Positions 20,431 through 31,560 of a stretch of DNA of 64,000 nt are shown here, in pieces. The stretch is from Ichthyophis bannanicus (lineage: Eukaryota > Chordata > Amphibia > Gymnophiona > Ichthyophiidae): positions 1,316,302,025-1,316,366,024 of the forward strand of contig CM066032.1 in NCBI GenBank assembly GCA_033557465.1. Reading direction: 5' to 3'. The translations under genes and the position numbers were made by a program. Within the stretch, counting starts at the first letter, position 1, and every line of letters begins with the position of its first letter. The notes below the pieces were generated by a model. It was not told the origin of the DNA and did not search any database. It saw only the letters and a list, made by a program, of their open reading frames with translations.

Positions 20431-20724
20431 TGAGTGGAGGAGTGGCCTAGTGGTTGGGGCAAGGTACTTTAGACTGGAAGGTCAGGAGTTCAAATCCCAC
20501 TAGAGGACAGCAACCATGGGCCAGAAGGACTGGGGTTTCTAGTCCCACAGGTGCTCCTTGTGGTCTTGGGCAAGTCACTTAACCCTCCATAGCCCATGTT
20601 CCCTGTAAAATACTTATCTCCAAGTTATAATGCCCTGTTTAATGTAATTTCAGTTTGTTCAATGTAAACCACACTGATGCAGAATAGCACAGTATATAAG
20701 AGAATGTAAATAAATAAAATAAAT
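20431..20724 (+). mobile_element. tRNA-derived CORE-type SINE with L2-like tail
   Basis: A box TGGCCTAGTGG at 20443-20453 and B box AGTTCAAATCC at 20487-20497 form a tRNA-like Pol III promoter. CTTGGGCAAGTCACTTAACC at 20565-20584 matches the conserved core of MIR/CORE SINEs. The 3' end (GTAAACCACACTGATGCAG...AGTATATAAG, then AAATAAATAAAATAAA) is homologous to the L2-like LINE tails in this window, as expected if the SINE borrows their machinery. Confidence 0.85.
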
Positions 20725-21089
20725 CTTTGCACATGCTGCAATAGGAGTGTGTGTGTGTATATCTATCCATTGTTTTGTGGCTGCCCACACCTCACTGGGC
20801 CCACAATGTCCCACTGTTACCAGCATTAGCCTGCAAATGTGCATAATGAGGAGCAAGGTATTGTGGGTATGGCCCAGACAGGGCGGATTGGCCAGGATGC
20901 ATCTGCACAGGGTGTAGGGAAATGGCTGGGACACTGTATTGCCCGACCACCACCTGCATGGACAGGGTGGCCACAGCATGTCATGCTGGGAGGTCACTCT
21001 CACTCTGACCGAGCAGTGATCATGGCATGTCTATGTTCCCACATAGTGCTCTACATTATTTTTCTCCAGTGATACCTGTGTGCTTCTAG
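20725..21089. other. Unrecognised stretch before the gypsy relic
   Basis: A short GT tract at about 20747-20757. No gene seen. An in-frame stop at 21087-21089 marks the latest possible left edge of the gypsy coding sequence. Confidence 0.3.
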
Positions 21090-21774
21090 TTCTGGGGCCC
21101 AGTTAATTTTGGCAAGGAGTACTTCAAAGTAATGGTTGGAGATCGAGTGGCGCAATTAATCTGTGAGCGCGTGGGCCTGCCTCCTCTGGAAGAAGTGTCC
21201 AGTCTGTCAACAATGACCCGTGGAACAGGTGGTTTTGGGTCGACAGGGGGCACCACTCTCCAAGGCTTAGCGGCAATTCTGGAGGAAAAAGAAGAAGAAG
21301 ATTTGGGGCCACAACTCGCTGTATGTAAAAGTAACCCGGAGCCCAGAATCGATGAAGGCCTTTCCGGGGCGCAGAAGCAGGAATTTGCCCAGCTACTAAC
21401 CAGATACAAGGATGTCCTCACGTCAATGCTGGGTAAGACGGACTTGATCGCCCATGAGATCATAACGCCGCCTGGTGAGATAGTACGCCAACGCCCATAT
21501 AGGTTGCCGGAGGCAAAGAAGGAGGAGGTCGTGCGGCAGGTACAAGAAATGTTACAGATGGGCGTTATTGAGGAGTCACGGAGCCCATGGAACAGTCCAA
21601 TTGTTTTGGTTCCCAAGCCAGACGGTTCCATGAGGTTCTGTATTGACTTCAGGAAAGTTAACTTGATATCTCGCTTCGATACCTATCCGATGCCACGGAT
21701 AGAAGAACTCCTTGATCGCCTAGGCCGTGCCAAATACCTCACTACCTTGGATATGTCAAAAGGGTACTGGCAGG
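21090..21774 (+). pseudogene. dUTPase C-terminus and first half of gypsy reverse transcriptase
   Basis: YFKVMVGDRVAQLICERV and TRGTGGFGSTGG are the last conserved dUTPase motifs. An acidic linker follows, then the RT N-terminus: PYRLPEAKKEEV, SPWNSPIVLVPKPDGSMRF, and palm motif YLTTLDMSKGYWQ. Position of dUTPase: between protease and RT, as implied by the sister element. Interrupted exactly at GYWQ by the L1. The downstream half resumes at 27241. Confidence 0.9.
21758..21774. repeat. 17-bp target duplication of the full-length L1 (left copy)
   Basis: AAAAGGGTACTGGCAGG here and again at 27224-27240. The right copy merges with the L1 poly(A) tail, so 13-17 bp is the certain range. Confidence 0.92.
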
Positions 21775-21906
21775 GGGGCGGAGCCTGATGTCCAGCGGGT
21801 AAGACGCTTCGCGCTGAAGCTCCCGAGAGGCCTACTTAGAATCCTGACTTAATACCTATACAAAATTACTATTTCGCTCCGAGCTGACCGGGGTACCTTG
21901 GGGGGG

Positions 21907-22755
21907 ATGGCGGCCCATAAACCAGCGCGCTTGGACTTCGAGTCTCCTTCTTCTTCTCACGGAAAACACTCCAAAACAGAGGTGTCCTCCCCGCAGAAGA
22001 TGGTTCCATTTCGGGAAAACCCCGAAATGCACCTGGAGATTTTAGAGGAAATACGCGGCGTGAAGGAACTGGTGCAGTCCAATGGAGAAGCGCTTAGAGC
22101 CCTGCGAGAAGACTTTGGAGTGCTCCAGGACCGACTAGATAATCTCTCATTACGGCAGGACAATATGGCGGGGGTCCTCGACTCGCACGCGGTGCGCTTG
22201 GGCACACTGGACAAGGCTGAGCGCCAGATACAAAATCTTCAAAAGGAGTTAGAAGATAGCAATAATCGAGCCCGTCGCAACAATGTGAGGCTCATTGGAA
22301 TACCGGAGGGGGTGGAAGCGGGAGATATGAGAGAATTCCTGCTCAAAACTCTTCCCTCCCTGCTGAAGATCACCTTTCATAAAGAACTGGAAATCGATCG
22401 TGCACACCGTGTTCCTACTCACATGGCGCTCAACCGCACGACCCCCCGGCCTATTATCTTTCGCTTGCTACGATATCAACAAGTGGAACAAATTTTAAAT
22501 GCTGCTCGGGCGAACCATCATTTGGAATTTGAAGGTCACAAAGTCTCCTTCTTCCCTGATTTGGCAAAGCCTACCGTTGACCGACGGAAGAAACTCCTTG
22601 CTTTTCGCCCTCGACTTCAACAACTACAGGCTCGCTTTGGCCTGTTGTATCCCGCGAAGCTCCGAGTGACTCTCCACAATCAAACCAGGACATTCGAAGA
22701 TCCTGATCTACTATCCACATTTTTAGACTCCAAAGAAGCAGAGCAGATGCGCTAA
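21907..22755 (+). CDS. L1 ORF1 (RNA-binding chaperone-like), 282 codons
   Basis: Start ATG at 21907 (MAAHKPARLD), also the start of the same ORF in the 39752-40600 copy. A basic, Ser-rich N-terminus is followed by a heptad-patterned coiled coil (about residues 38-120: ILEEIRGVKELVQ ... LDKAERQIQNLQKELEDSN). Then comes the RRM-like block opening with RRNNVRLIGIPEGVE, RAHRVP, and a C-terminal domain. This layout is that of L1/Tx1 ORF1p, which trimerises and coats the LINE RNA. The frame is intact. Confidence 0.9.
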   Translation: MAAHKPARLDFESPSSSHGKHSKTEVSSPQKMVPFRENPEMHLEILEEIRGVKELVQSNGEALRALREDFGVLQDRLDNLSLRQDNMAGVLDSHAVRLGTLDKAERQIQNLQKELEDSNNRARRNNVRLIGIPEGVEAGDMREFLLKTLPSLLKITFHKELEIDRAHRVPTHMALNRTTPRPIIFRLLRYQQVEQILNAARANHHLEFEGHKVSFFPDLAKPTVDRRKKLLAFRPRLQQLQARFGLLYPAKLRVTLHNQTRTFEDPDLLSTFLDSKEAEQMR

Positions 22756-23196
22756 TCCAACGACTAGGACTTTTATTTACCGGCTCTGTCCGCCATTTTG
22801 AAGGGCCCGATGCGGCGGTCATAGTCAAGCACAGAGACTACCTGGACTTTCTTTCTTTCTTTCTATGACTTTATTGCCTTTGGTCTCCTATCCCTCCATG
22901 ATGTGTGCCTCGGTCGGATTCGGAGCACGCACAGTCCTACAGGTTATGTGTTTTTTTTTTTTTCTCCATATCGGCCTTCTCTGGGGCTTCTCCCCGCAGA
23001 CACATGGTCGCCAGTAATTTTTGGGGTTCTGTTTCTTCTCTACCGCGCTGCGGTTTTTCTTTTTTAATATGGGGCGCTTCATTGTATTATCTAAGCTTAT
23101 TTTCTTTTATGCCATATGTACAGCCAGATACAGTCAATATGAGGGACATTGTGAAATTATGTGCGCTATTATGCTCAGAATTTTTCACTTGTTTAA

Positions 23197-26100
23197 ATGG
23201 CCTTATGTAAAATCTTATCACTCAACGTAAAGGGCATTAATAGTCCAATCAAAAGAAAGAAAATCCTTAGCTATCTTAGCCATGAGCATGCTGATTTAGC
23301 GTTTCTTCAGGAAACGCACTTAAACTCTGCTGAAACACTGAAACTCAATGTTAAGCCTTACATGGTGGCTGCCTATTCTCCCGCCGTTTCCAAACGGTGC
23401 GGGGTAGCCATTCTGGTTAAGAAATCTTTGCAAGCTACTGTAATTGATACTAGCGCTGACAAGGAGAGTAGATGGGCCCGAGTACATCTTAAGGTTGGAG
23501 ATAGTGAATTTACATGTATTTGCATTTATGCCCCGAATGTGGACAACCCTGCTTACTATGCTAGTATTGCGCAGTTGGCACAGGCCTCTGCCAATACTCC
23601 ATTAATACTTGGTGGTGATTTTAATCAAGTGTTAGACCCTCTGATAGATAGACAGCCGCCTAGAACGAGTAGTCCACCCAAGAGTCTTGCTACCCTTACA
23701 GCTCTGATGCAAGATCTTGCGCTGGTAGATATATGGAGGTTGCTTCACCCCTCCGACTTAGAGTTCACTTTCTTTTCTGCCCCCCATCACTCCCAATCTA
23801 GAATAGATTTCTTTCTCATTTCCAAAGCACTGATTTCTCAAGTAGACACGACTAGGACTCATCCTCTCCATATTTCAGATCATGCTGCCATATCTTTATC
23901 ATTACATGTTACTGCGCGGGACGATTCTCCCCGAGCTTGGTTTTTTGATAGATCCTTACTGGGTCAAAAGGATTTTCAGGTTGATATAAAGGCCGCCATC
24001 CAAGATTATTTTCATTTTAACTCACCCCATGACACAGCGAGCTGGGCTTGGTGGGAGGGCTTTAAAGCATCTATCCGCGCAACTATAACTAGCTATCAAA
24101 TTCGGCAGGGGAAACAAAGAAAGCAGCAATTACTGATTCTAGAGCAGCAGATACAAGCTGGGGAGCGTCTTCTCACGTCCCGTACTGACCCATGTATTTT
24201 ACTCCGTTTACAACGCTTGCGTTTTCAATACAATCAGCTTTTGTACACTGCTGCTGTTAAAAATATTGAATCACAACAAGGGCTATATTATCGGGAAAAT
24301 AATCGTGCTGGCAAACTATTAGCAAATGCCCTAAAAGGTCAAAAAGAAGCCAAGCGGGTTACCGCCCTCCGCAATCCGTCGGGGGGGGGCTTGGTCACTA
24401 AAGATACCGAAATTTTAGAACTCTTTCGTGATTTTTATACTCGGCTTTATCAATCTGAATGTGATTTTGAGCCAGATGTATTTGAACGCTTACTTTCAGG
24501 GGTACAAAGACCGACCCTATCTGACGAAGATAGAGTGGCCTTGGACACACACCCTTTACTGTCTCAGAAATTCACTCTGCTATCACGAAATGTGCCTCTG
24601 GTCGCGCCGCAGGCCCAGACGGTCTCCCTGCTGAATTCTACAAAACCTTTCACGCTGACTTAGCTCCAGTTTTGAAACTTTATTTTTCTGCTCTGGCCGA
24701 GGAGGGTTCTCCTTCTGGGTCCTTTTCAATGGCCAACGTAGTAGTTTTTGAGAAAGAGGGGAGAGACCCGCAACTCACAGCTAATTATCGTCCAATTTCC
24801 CTCCTAAACGCGGACTATAAAATATTTGCCACCATTCTCTCTACCCGGCTCTCTGATAGGATGCCTACCTTAATACACCCAGATCAATGCGGTTTCATTC
24901 CGGGTAGATCAACTGCTGACAATGCTCGGACTCTATGCCATGTACTGACTACCGCAGTTAATCTTGATCGCCCATTTGTTGGCCTCTCACTTGATGCTGA
25001 GAAGGCCTTTGATCGCTTGGAGTGGCCCTTCCTGTTTGCCGTCCTCCGCTGGTACGGATTCGGGGAAGGTTTTCTCCGTTATCTTCGCACCATGTACGCA
25101 CAGCCTACAGCCAGTATATGTGCCAACGCTTTAAAGTCTCAGCCTTTTCCCCTTCAACGCGGCACTCGCCAGGGATGCCCACTGTCTCCACTTCTCTTCG
25201 ATCTCGCACTCGAACCCTTGGCTTTACTAATCCGGCAATCGGAGGAGATTCATGGAATCCCCTTCACCCATAGGGAAATCAAAATTTCAGCGTATGCTGA
25301 TGACCTTATGCTTTTTGTCTCTGTAGACTCAGTACCGGCTGTCCTAGAGCAAATTGGTAAATACTCACAACTGTCCGGTTATAAGATAAATTGGACCAAG
25401 TCGGTAGCCTTTCCCTTAAATCCTTTGCTTCATCAGGCAGATATGCAACCCTTCCCCTTTTTATGGCAACCTCGCATGGTCAAATACCTTGGGGTTCACT
25501 ATTGTTCTCCTTTGGAAGACACTATCTCCTTCAATGCCAAAGACTTAACTTCTAAAGTCCGGGCGCTTACTCACCGCTGGACTCCTTTAACACTTACCTG
25601 GTGGGGTCGATTAGACACCATAAAAATGATGATTGTTCCGAAAGTGAATTATATCTTAGAAATGTTGCCCTGTCTCTTACCTCGACGTATATATAAAGAT
25701 ATAGAGGGCCTTCTGACTAGATACTTGTGGCAAAACAAGACACCTAGGATAGCGAAACATAAGCTGCAAGCAGATAAGGAAAATGGGGGTGTCAGATTCC
25801 CTGATTTCCTGAAGTATCATCAATCTTTTCTTCTCAAACAAGGCGCTCGTTGGCTGGAAGATCCAGTACCGAGTAGACCTGTGTGGCTAGACATAGAAGA
25901 GGACCTTTGCAAACCGATTCCTCTTACTCTTCTTCCTGGTATGACTCTCCCATCAGACTCCCACTTTCCACCAATGCTTTTAGACACCTTAGGTGCCTTT
26001 AATACTCTTATGCAATCTTTCGACTCCCGACTCTGTCCGTTAGATCAGCTCCCACTTTGGTACAATACTCGATTTCGAATACAACATAAGCCGATGGCGT

Positions 26101-26990
26101 GGAGCCCCTGGTACACTAGGGGCATTTGGACTCCTAGTCAGTTGTTTCATGAAGGTCGCTGGAAAACTTTTAGTGAATTGCAAATTGAATTTGGTCTTCC
26201 AGCGAAGCACTACTTTCAGTTGGTGCAACTTCAGCATTGCCTTCGGAGTGCTAAGGTACTCCCGCCCTCGGCTTCCCCTACACAAGGTTGGTTGGAGACT
26301 ATCCAATCTATCGGTAATTCACCGGGCGTAGCATCCAATTTTTACAAAACCTTATGTAATGCTATCACTAGAGATACCCCTATAGCGCAGAAAGCATGGG
26401 AGAGAGAATTGCATGTGACTTTGACCCCGGAGCAATGGAGCCTTGTCTGGAGTAGAGTGACACGGGTCTCCCGATCCGCCTCACTCACTCAGACACTCTT
26501 CTTTCTAGCCCACCGGTGTTTTTACACTCCTGATAGATTAGCCAAATGGAACACTACTCAGGGCAATAGCTGTTGGACATGTCATGCGGCCATTGGTTCA
26601 CTACCTCATGTTATGTATGAATGTCCCGCACTACAGTATTACTGGCGTCGGGTCTGGGGTCGTATCCAGTCTGTATTGCACTTTCAAGAGCCCCTTTCTT
26701 GGAGGATAGTGGGACTTCGCTCTGCTGCGGGGATCCCCTCTCTTCCAAAAACGGCCTACTTCCTTTTGGACTTTATGCTTGGCATTGCTATCTCCCTAAT
26801 CACGAAATACTGGAAAAATAGCTCTCATCTGAGCCCCAATGAATGGTGGAATCATGTCTGTCTTTACAGTAAATATGAACAAATACCTCGTATGTTTGCT
26901 TCCCCCATTCAGACTCCTCATCATCGGTCTAAATGGAAGATGCTCAATGACTATGTACACTCTGCTCAATGCTCTCATCTGACTGTCTAA
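23197..26990 (+). pseudogene. L1 ORF2: AP endonuclease, reverse transcriptase, C-terminal zinc knuckle; one frameshift
   Basis: Endonuclease at 23197-23910: LNVKGINSP, FLQETHL, GGDFNQ, SRIDFFLIS and SDHAAI supply the expected Asn, Glu, Asp/Asn, Asp and Asp/His. Reverse transcriptase at about 24600-25700: NYRPISLLNADYKI, SLDAEKAFDRLEW, RGTRQGCPLSPLLF and active site YADD at 25293-25304. C-terminal CxxC...H...C cluster at about 26571-26635 (CWTCHAAIGSLPHVMYEC). Around 24541-24560 the frame shifts (first frame ends at 24663), just before GRAAGPDGLPAEFY. This is the only disabling break noticed. The SLDAEKAFDR motif and zinc knuckle fit the Tx1-like branch of L1. Confidence 0.9.
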
Positions 26991-27240
26991 ATTTGTATAT
27001 ATCTTTGGCCTATGATTATTCTGTATCGCAGATACTCTTTTGATTGTTTTGATGTATAATCATTGTTGTTTGGAAGCGTTCACATGCTGACATAATCAGC
27101 TAGAGAAGAAGCGTGGGGGTGGGGGGTAATTGGGTTTACTTTTCTTTTTGTATACTTGTTTTGTCTCCTTTGGTGTGTTGTTTCTTTTGTTTGTTGCAAA
27201 ATGAAAATAAAAGTTTAAAAAAAAAAAGGGTACTGGCAGG

Positions 27241-28250
27241 TCCCACTGACCAGGGATGCCAGACAGAAGACCGCATTCAGTACCCCGGTCGGCCTATACC
27301 AGTTTAAAAGAATGCCTTTCGGCCTACACGGAGCTGCCGCCACGTGTCAGCGCCTAATGGACCTGGTTTTACGACCGCATCAAACATACGCAGTAGCCTA
27401 CATGGATGATGTGGTCATTCATAGTGACAACTGAACACAACATCTCCCTAGAGTTGAAGCCATTCTCATGGCACTACGGGATGCTGGCCTCAATTTAAAC
27501 CCGGCTAAATGTCTGTTTGGAGGCCGGGAAGTCAAGTATTTGAGCCACCTGGTGGGAAATGGGGTGGTAAAACCTCTTACTGACAAAATAGCCGCTGTTC
27601 AGGCCTTCCCAAAACCAACTAATAAGAAGTAGTTAAGGAGCTTCCTTGGGTTAGTAGGGTACTATAGACGGTTTGTTCCAGGTTTTGCAGAAAAAAGCAC
27701 CCCTTTAACTGAGATGTTGAAAAAGAACGCACCTAATCAACTGAGGTGGCGGGAAGATGCTGAAGGGGCATTCCAATTGCTGAAAGATAAGCTGTGTGCA
27801 GCACCCGTTCTGAGGGGCGTGGATTTCACCCAACCGTTTCTAGTGCAGACAGACGCGTCGGAGACAGGCCTTGGCGCAGTGCTATCCCAGCGGCATGACG
27901 GTGTGGAACACCCGGTGCTGTATCTCAGCCGGAAGCTGGCCCCTGCTGAAAAGCGATATTCAACGATTGAGCGTGAATGTCTGGCCATTAAGTGGGCCAT
28001 TGACGCACTCCGCTTTTATCTCACGGGACGGAGATTCACCTTGATTATGGACCACGCACCACTAAAGTGGCTAAATCAGATGTATAACCATAATGCAAGG
28101 TTAACCCATTGGTTTATGGCTCTTCAGGCATTCAAATTTAAAGTGGAGCATAGAGCGGGAAAGCTCCATCAAAACGCAGACGCCCTGAGTAGAATCACGT
28201 GCTGTGCCCCTGGTCAGAAGCCAGCCCGTGATATCTTAAGGGGGGGGATC
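27241..28250 (+). pseudogene. Second half of gypsy reverse transcriptase, RNase H
   Basis: Continues from the L1 target site: RMPFGLHGAAATCQRLM, active site YMDD at 27399-27410, thumb (SFLGLVGYYRRFVPGF), and RNase H (TDASETGLGAVLSQ, with ERECLAIKWAI, DHAPLKWL and NADALSRI). Two in-frame stops, TGA at 27432-27434 and TAG at 27630-27632, disable it. The frame stays open from 27714 through the polypurine tract and into the LTR (to 28766). No H2C2 or DDE integrase follows RNase H. Confidence 0.92.
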
Positions 28251-29727
28251 TGTGGTGAAGAGCGCCCTCCTGAAGAAATGGAGACTGAAGGAAATCCTGA
28301 AAAGCAGCAGGATTTACACAGGATTTTCAATCCTAGAAGGAAAAAAAACCCCTCTTCTGTTGAGCTGAGAATGGAGACCAGCCCAGGGGAGGAGTTGAGC
28401 AGTGCTGATTGGGCACACCCAGGGGTTGGACGGGGTGTGGCTGGAAAAGAATCCCTTTTTGAAGTGGTGAATGACGCTGCTAAAGAGAGACAGAAAAAGA
28501 AAGGCCATGAGCAGATGACCTGTGAGCAGAGGGCCTGTGAACAGACGAGCTGTGAGAGGACGTTTGGAACATCAGGTGAGACCAAGTCAAGCAGGGAGTG
28601 CAAGACCAGGAAGCAGTTTGGATGCACGTCTGAGCCTGGTAGCAACAGAGGACCTGCAAGGATTTTTACAGGTGCTGTGAAAGGAAGTCCTGTGAGAACT
28701 GGACGGAGCCCTGGTTTAGAGTCCTGGGAAAAGGCAGAGCTCTCAAATAGGAAGCCTCCAAGGTAGACACCTGCAAAAGGTAACTCATTTTATGGGATAC
28801 AATTTGGACTGGAGAGACCCAGAAGCACTCACAGCTGGAAAGCTTTTGAGCTACCTAAGAGGAGAGGAGACTGGCAGAGAGAAAGCAGTTCCAATAGGAG
28901 TCATGATATAGAAGGTAAAATTCAATCTCCTATGTTTGGGGCTTTGTTAAAGGATCCCAATTGTTACCCTGATTTATTTAAGCCAAGAGCTGAAGGGGAA
29001 AGCATTACTGACCGGGAGAGAAACCCAGTATTTGCTGACAACTGCTTGTCCGGAAATGAACAGGCTGAATTGCTCCTCCAGGAGTTTAAACAGTTCTTAG
29101 AGTTGAAAGTGGGCAGACAGCCAAAGCTGAATGAGGACACTAGTTCTGTGCAGTCAGAAGATTTAATGCAGGTAGATGATGCTTTACCTTCTACAAACTC
29201 TGACAATTGTAGCATGGACTGTTCAATATGCTGTAAGGAAGTAACAGTATAAAGAAGCTTGCTATACTTTGTATGGAAAGAATACAACGTGGTTGTTTCT
29301 GCTGCCGTGCCTGGAAACTTGATTGTTTGCACCTGAGTTTGAGCTCACACTGTGAAAGGAACAGTGATTGTTATGAGGCTGCAATGTATGTGAGTCACCT
29401 CTTGAGGCAGAGCTGAGTTAAGCTCCATAAGAAGGAAAGCTGATCCTATTTTTGGTTGTCTTATATTCCTGAGTTTCTTCTGTTCCTATTTAAAAGCATC
29501 ATTTATGTTCATGTATTTGAATTTTGATGCGCTGGAGGAATTTCCCCAACATGAATAAATATTCTTGCAAAAGCCTTACCGTCTCTGGCACAACTACATT
29601 TATTCCTGAGAGAAGGGACAACAAACTACATTACCCATCATTCCAAGGGAACAGTTTACCTCCATTCCTCACGGGACAATAGGCCACTCCTGTCCGTTAG
29701 CCCTAGGGCGGGGGCAGGAGCGTCGCA
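28251..29727 (+). repeat. LTR of the gypsy relic, 1477 bp, with ORF
   Basis: Begins TGTGGTGAAG directly after the polypurine tract and ends GCGTCGCA. The termini are a CpG-decayed inverted match. AATAAA at about 29555. The frame entering from RNase H runs to 28766. After a shift, an open frame at 28932-29252 ends with an acidic patch and MDCSICCKEV, matching the tail of the other LTR ORFs. The next base is the left edge of the segmental duplication. Confidence 0.75.
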
Positions 29728-29745
29728 ATAGGCAATATAGCTAAG

Positions 29746-30357
29746 GTGGTTTACCATAAGATACGATCCCTCAGACCCCTACGAGCCTTGCTGGAACCAG
29801 AAGACTTTAGGACAATTTATCAGGCGCTGATCATACCACATTTTGATTATGCCAATGCGATCTTACATGGTCTCCCCCAGACCACTCTGAATCCACTGCA
29901 ACTTGCAATGAACACTGCAGCAAGGGTCCTATACGGGGCATCCAGGAATGACCATGTGATGCCCATAATGAAGCACCTCCACTGGCTCCCGATTCATAGC
30001 AGACTCAAGTACAAAACCCTACTGCTGACATTCAAAGCCATTCACAGGCTTTCATCTTCATCATTATCTGAATTGATCCAGTCCACTCCCACCAACAGAT
30101 CCAGAAGATCAGTAGCACTCAACACACTGACAGTCCCAAAGTCAATAACCCAATGTACCCAGTCAACAGCAAGCAGAGCCTTCAAATTCTGTGTGCCCAG
30201 ATGCTGGAATACCCTGCCTCCCAACATCCGTGCAGTTCCTGACCTATTCCAGTTTAGGAAGTCCTTGAAGCACCACCTCTTCCTCCTGTACTACCCGATA
30301 GACAATGCCATATCAGCCTCATCCACAAGCACAACACAAAACTCCCACGACTAGACA
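29746..30357 (+). pseudogene. L2-like ORF2 C-terminus (element B), copy 1
   Basis: An open frame of 202 codons beginning in VYHKIRSLRPLRALLEP, then HFDYANAILHGLP, HLHWLPIHSRLKYK, and a C-terminal WNTLPPNI...FRKSLKHHLF block, all typical of L2-type ORF2. It starts abruptly beside the LTR end, so RT is absent here. The 3' UTR with the terminal hairpin ACCGCACT...AGCGCGGT (30484-30512) and (AAAT)n tail ends at about 30534. Confidence 0.9.
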
Positions 30358-30534
30358 AAATGATGCAAACCCCACCATGTTACAAGATTGTAAATAGTTA
30401 CCCCCTGTTATCCAAGTTTTAAACACCTGTTCATTGTAAACACAGAGTACCCAAGGAAATTGTAATTCTATGTTCATTGTAAACCGCACTGATGTTGAAT
30501 AGCGCGGTATAGAAGAAACTGAAAATAAATAAAT

Positions 30535-31560
30535 AACATGCTGTGGTCACACCTCTCCTCAAAAAACCCTCACTCGATCCCACATGTCCTTCTAATTATT
30601 GACCCATCTCTCTCCTTCCCTTCACTTCTAAACTACTCGAATGTGCAGTTCACTGCTGCTGCCTCGACTTCCTCTCCAATCATGCCCTCCTCGATCCCTT
30701 GCAGTCCGGCTTTCATCCTCTACACTCTACTGAAATGGTTCTTGCCAAAGTCTCCAGCGACTTGTTCCTGGAAAAATCCAAGGGCCTTTATTCCATCCTC
30801 ATCCTTCTTGACCTCTCTGCTGCCTTCAATACCATTGATCGCACGCTTCTCCTCAATACCCTGTCATCGCTTGGCTTGAGGGCCCTGTACTATCCTGGTT
30901 CTCTTCCTATCTCTCCCACCACTCCTTCTGTGTGTGCTCTGGTGGCTCCTCCTCCTCTGCTACCCTGCTCCCAGTTGGTGTTCCCCAAGGATCTGTTCTG
31001 CGTCCGCTCCTCTTCTTTCTCCATACTCAGACCCTCGGTGCGCTCATCTCTTCCTATGGCTTTCAGTACCATATATCCGCTTCAGCATCCAATTCAAACT
31101 TCTCCTGCTGACCTATAAATGTATTCACTATACTGCTCCTCAGTACCTTTCATCCATCATCTCTCCTTATAACCCCCCTTGGGCACTCTGCTCTTCTAGC
31201 AAACTGCTTCTATCTATGCCCCGCTCTCCTACTGCTAACTCCAGACTTCGCTCCTTTCACCTTGCTGCACCATATGCCTGGAACAAACTTCCAGTGTCTG
31301 TACGCCAGGCACCTTCTCTAACCCTCTTCAAGTCCAGGTTGAAAACTCACCTCTTTGCTGCTGCTTTCGGATCTTGACTCACCTGAGCTCCTCTTCTCCC
31401 CCTTATTCCATCCCCGCCTATACCTTCTGTGTTTGTGTGTTTTGTCTTGACTAGATTGTAAGCTCTGATGAGCAGAGATGGTCTCTTACATGTCTATACT
31501 GTACAGCACTGTGTACGACTGGTAGTGCTATATAAATGCTAAGTAGTAGTAGGAGGAGGA
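30535..31560 (+). pseudogene. L2-like LINE (element A) RT remnant with internal deletion, copy 1
   Basis: Starts mid-RT (HAVVTPLLKKPSLDP in a shifted frame), then [15 protein letters not shown] at about 30815-30860. Near 31060-31080 it jumps to the C-terminal segment ([36 protein letters not shown]), so the YADD region is deleted. The 3' UTR (GATTGTAAGCTC...GCTATATAAATGCTAAGTAGTAG) ends in AGG repeats at about 31560. The same deletion is in copy 2. Confidence 0.85.

Larger units (their letters stand above)
21775..27223 (+). mobile_element. Full-length Tx1-type L1 LINE, 5.4 kb
   Basis: Starts GGGGCGGAGCCTGATGTCC, the same 5' end as the related copy at 37656-40732, and ends in AATAAAAGTTT plus poly(A). 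ORF1 at 21907-22755, ORF2 at 23197-26990. The 5' UTR is only about 130 bases and the spacer between ORFs about 440 bases. The 17-bp target duplication places it inside the gypsy reverse transcriptase. Confidence 0.93.
21090..29727 (+). mobile_element. Decayed Ty3/gypsy-type element lacking 5' part and integrase, split by an L1
   Basis: In order: dUTPase C-terminal motifs, reverse transcriptase (first half to 21774), L1 insertion (21775-27223 plus target copy), second half of reverse transcriptase, RNase H, polypurine tract AAGGGGGGGGATC (28238-28250), and one LTR (28251-29727). No 5' LTR, Gag or protease lies to the left. The PARDILRGGIC sequence before the LTR matches PARNILRGGIC before the 3' LTR of the 13322-18191 element, so the two are related. 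Integrase is missing between RNase H and the polypurine tract, a different deletion from that in the sister element. Confidence 0.85.

Noticed and set aside
19109..20433. Cluster of 60-200-codon overlapping frames on both strands
   Set aside because: Mutually overlapping, Cys/His/Pro-rich without a domain, and no frame stands out. Treated as non-coding.
21898..22755. L1 ORF1 starting at 21898
   Set aside because: That position is TTG. The sister L1 begins at the ATG equivalent to 21907.
28251..29727. Treating 28251-29252 as a host gene with two exons
   Set aside because: It lies directly after a polypurine tract, starts with TG-type LTR sequence and ends with the same tail as the other LTR ORFs, so it is LTR-borne.
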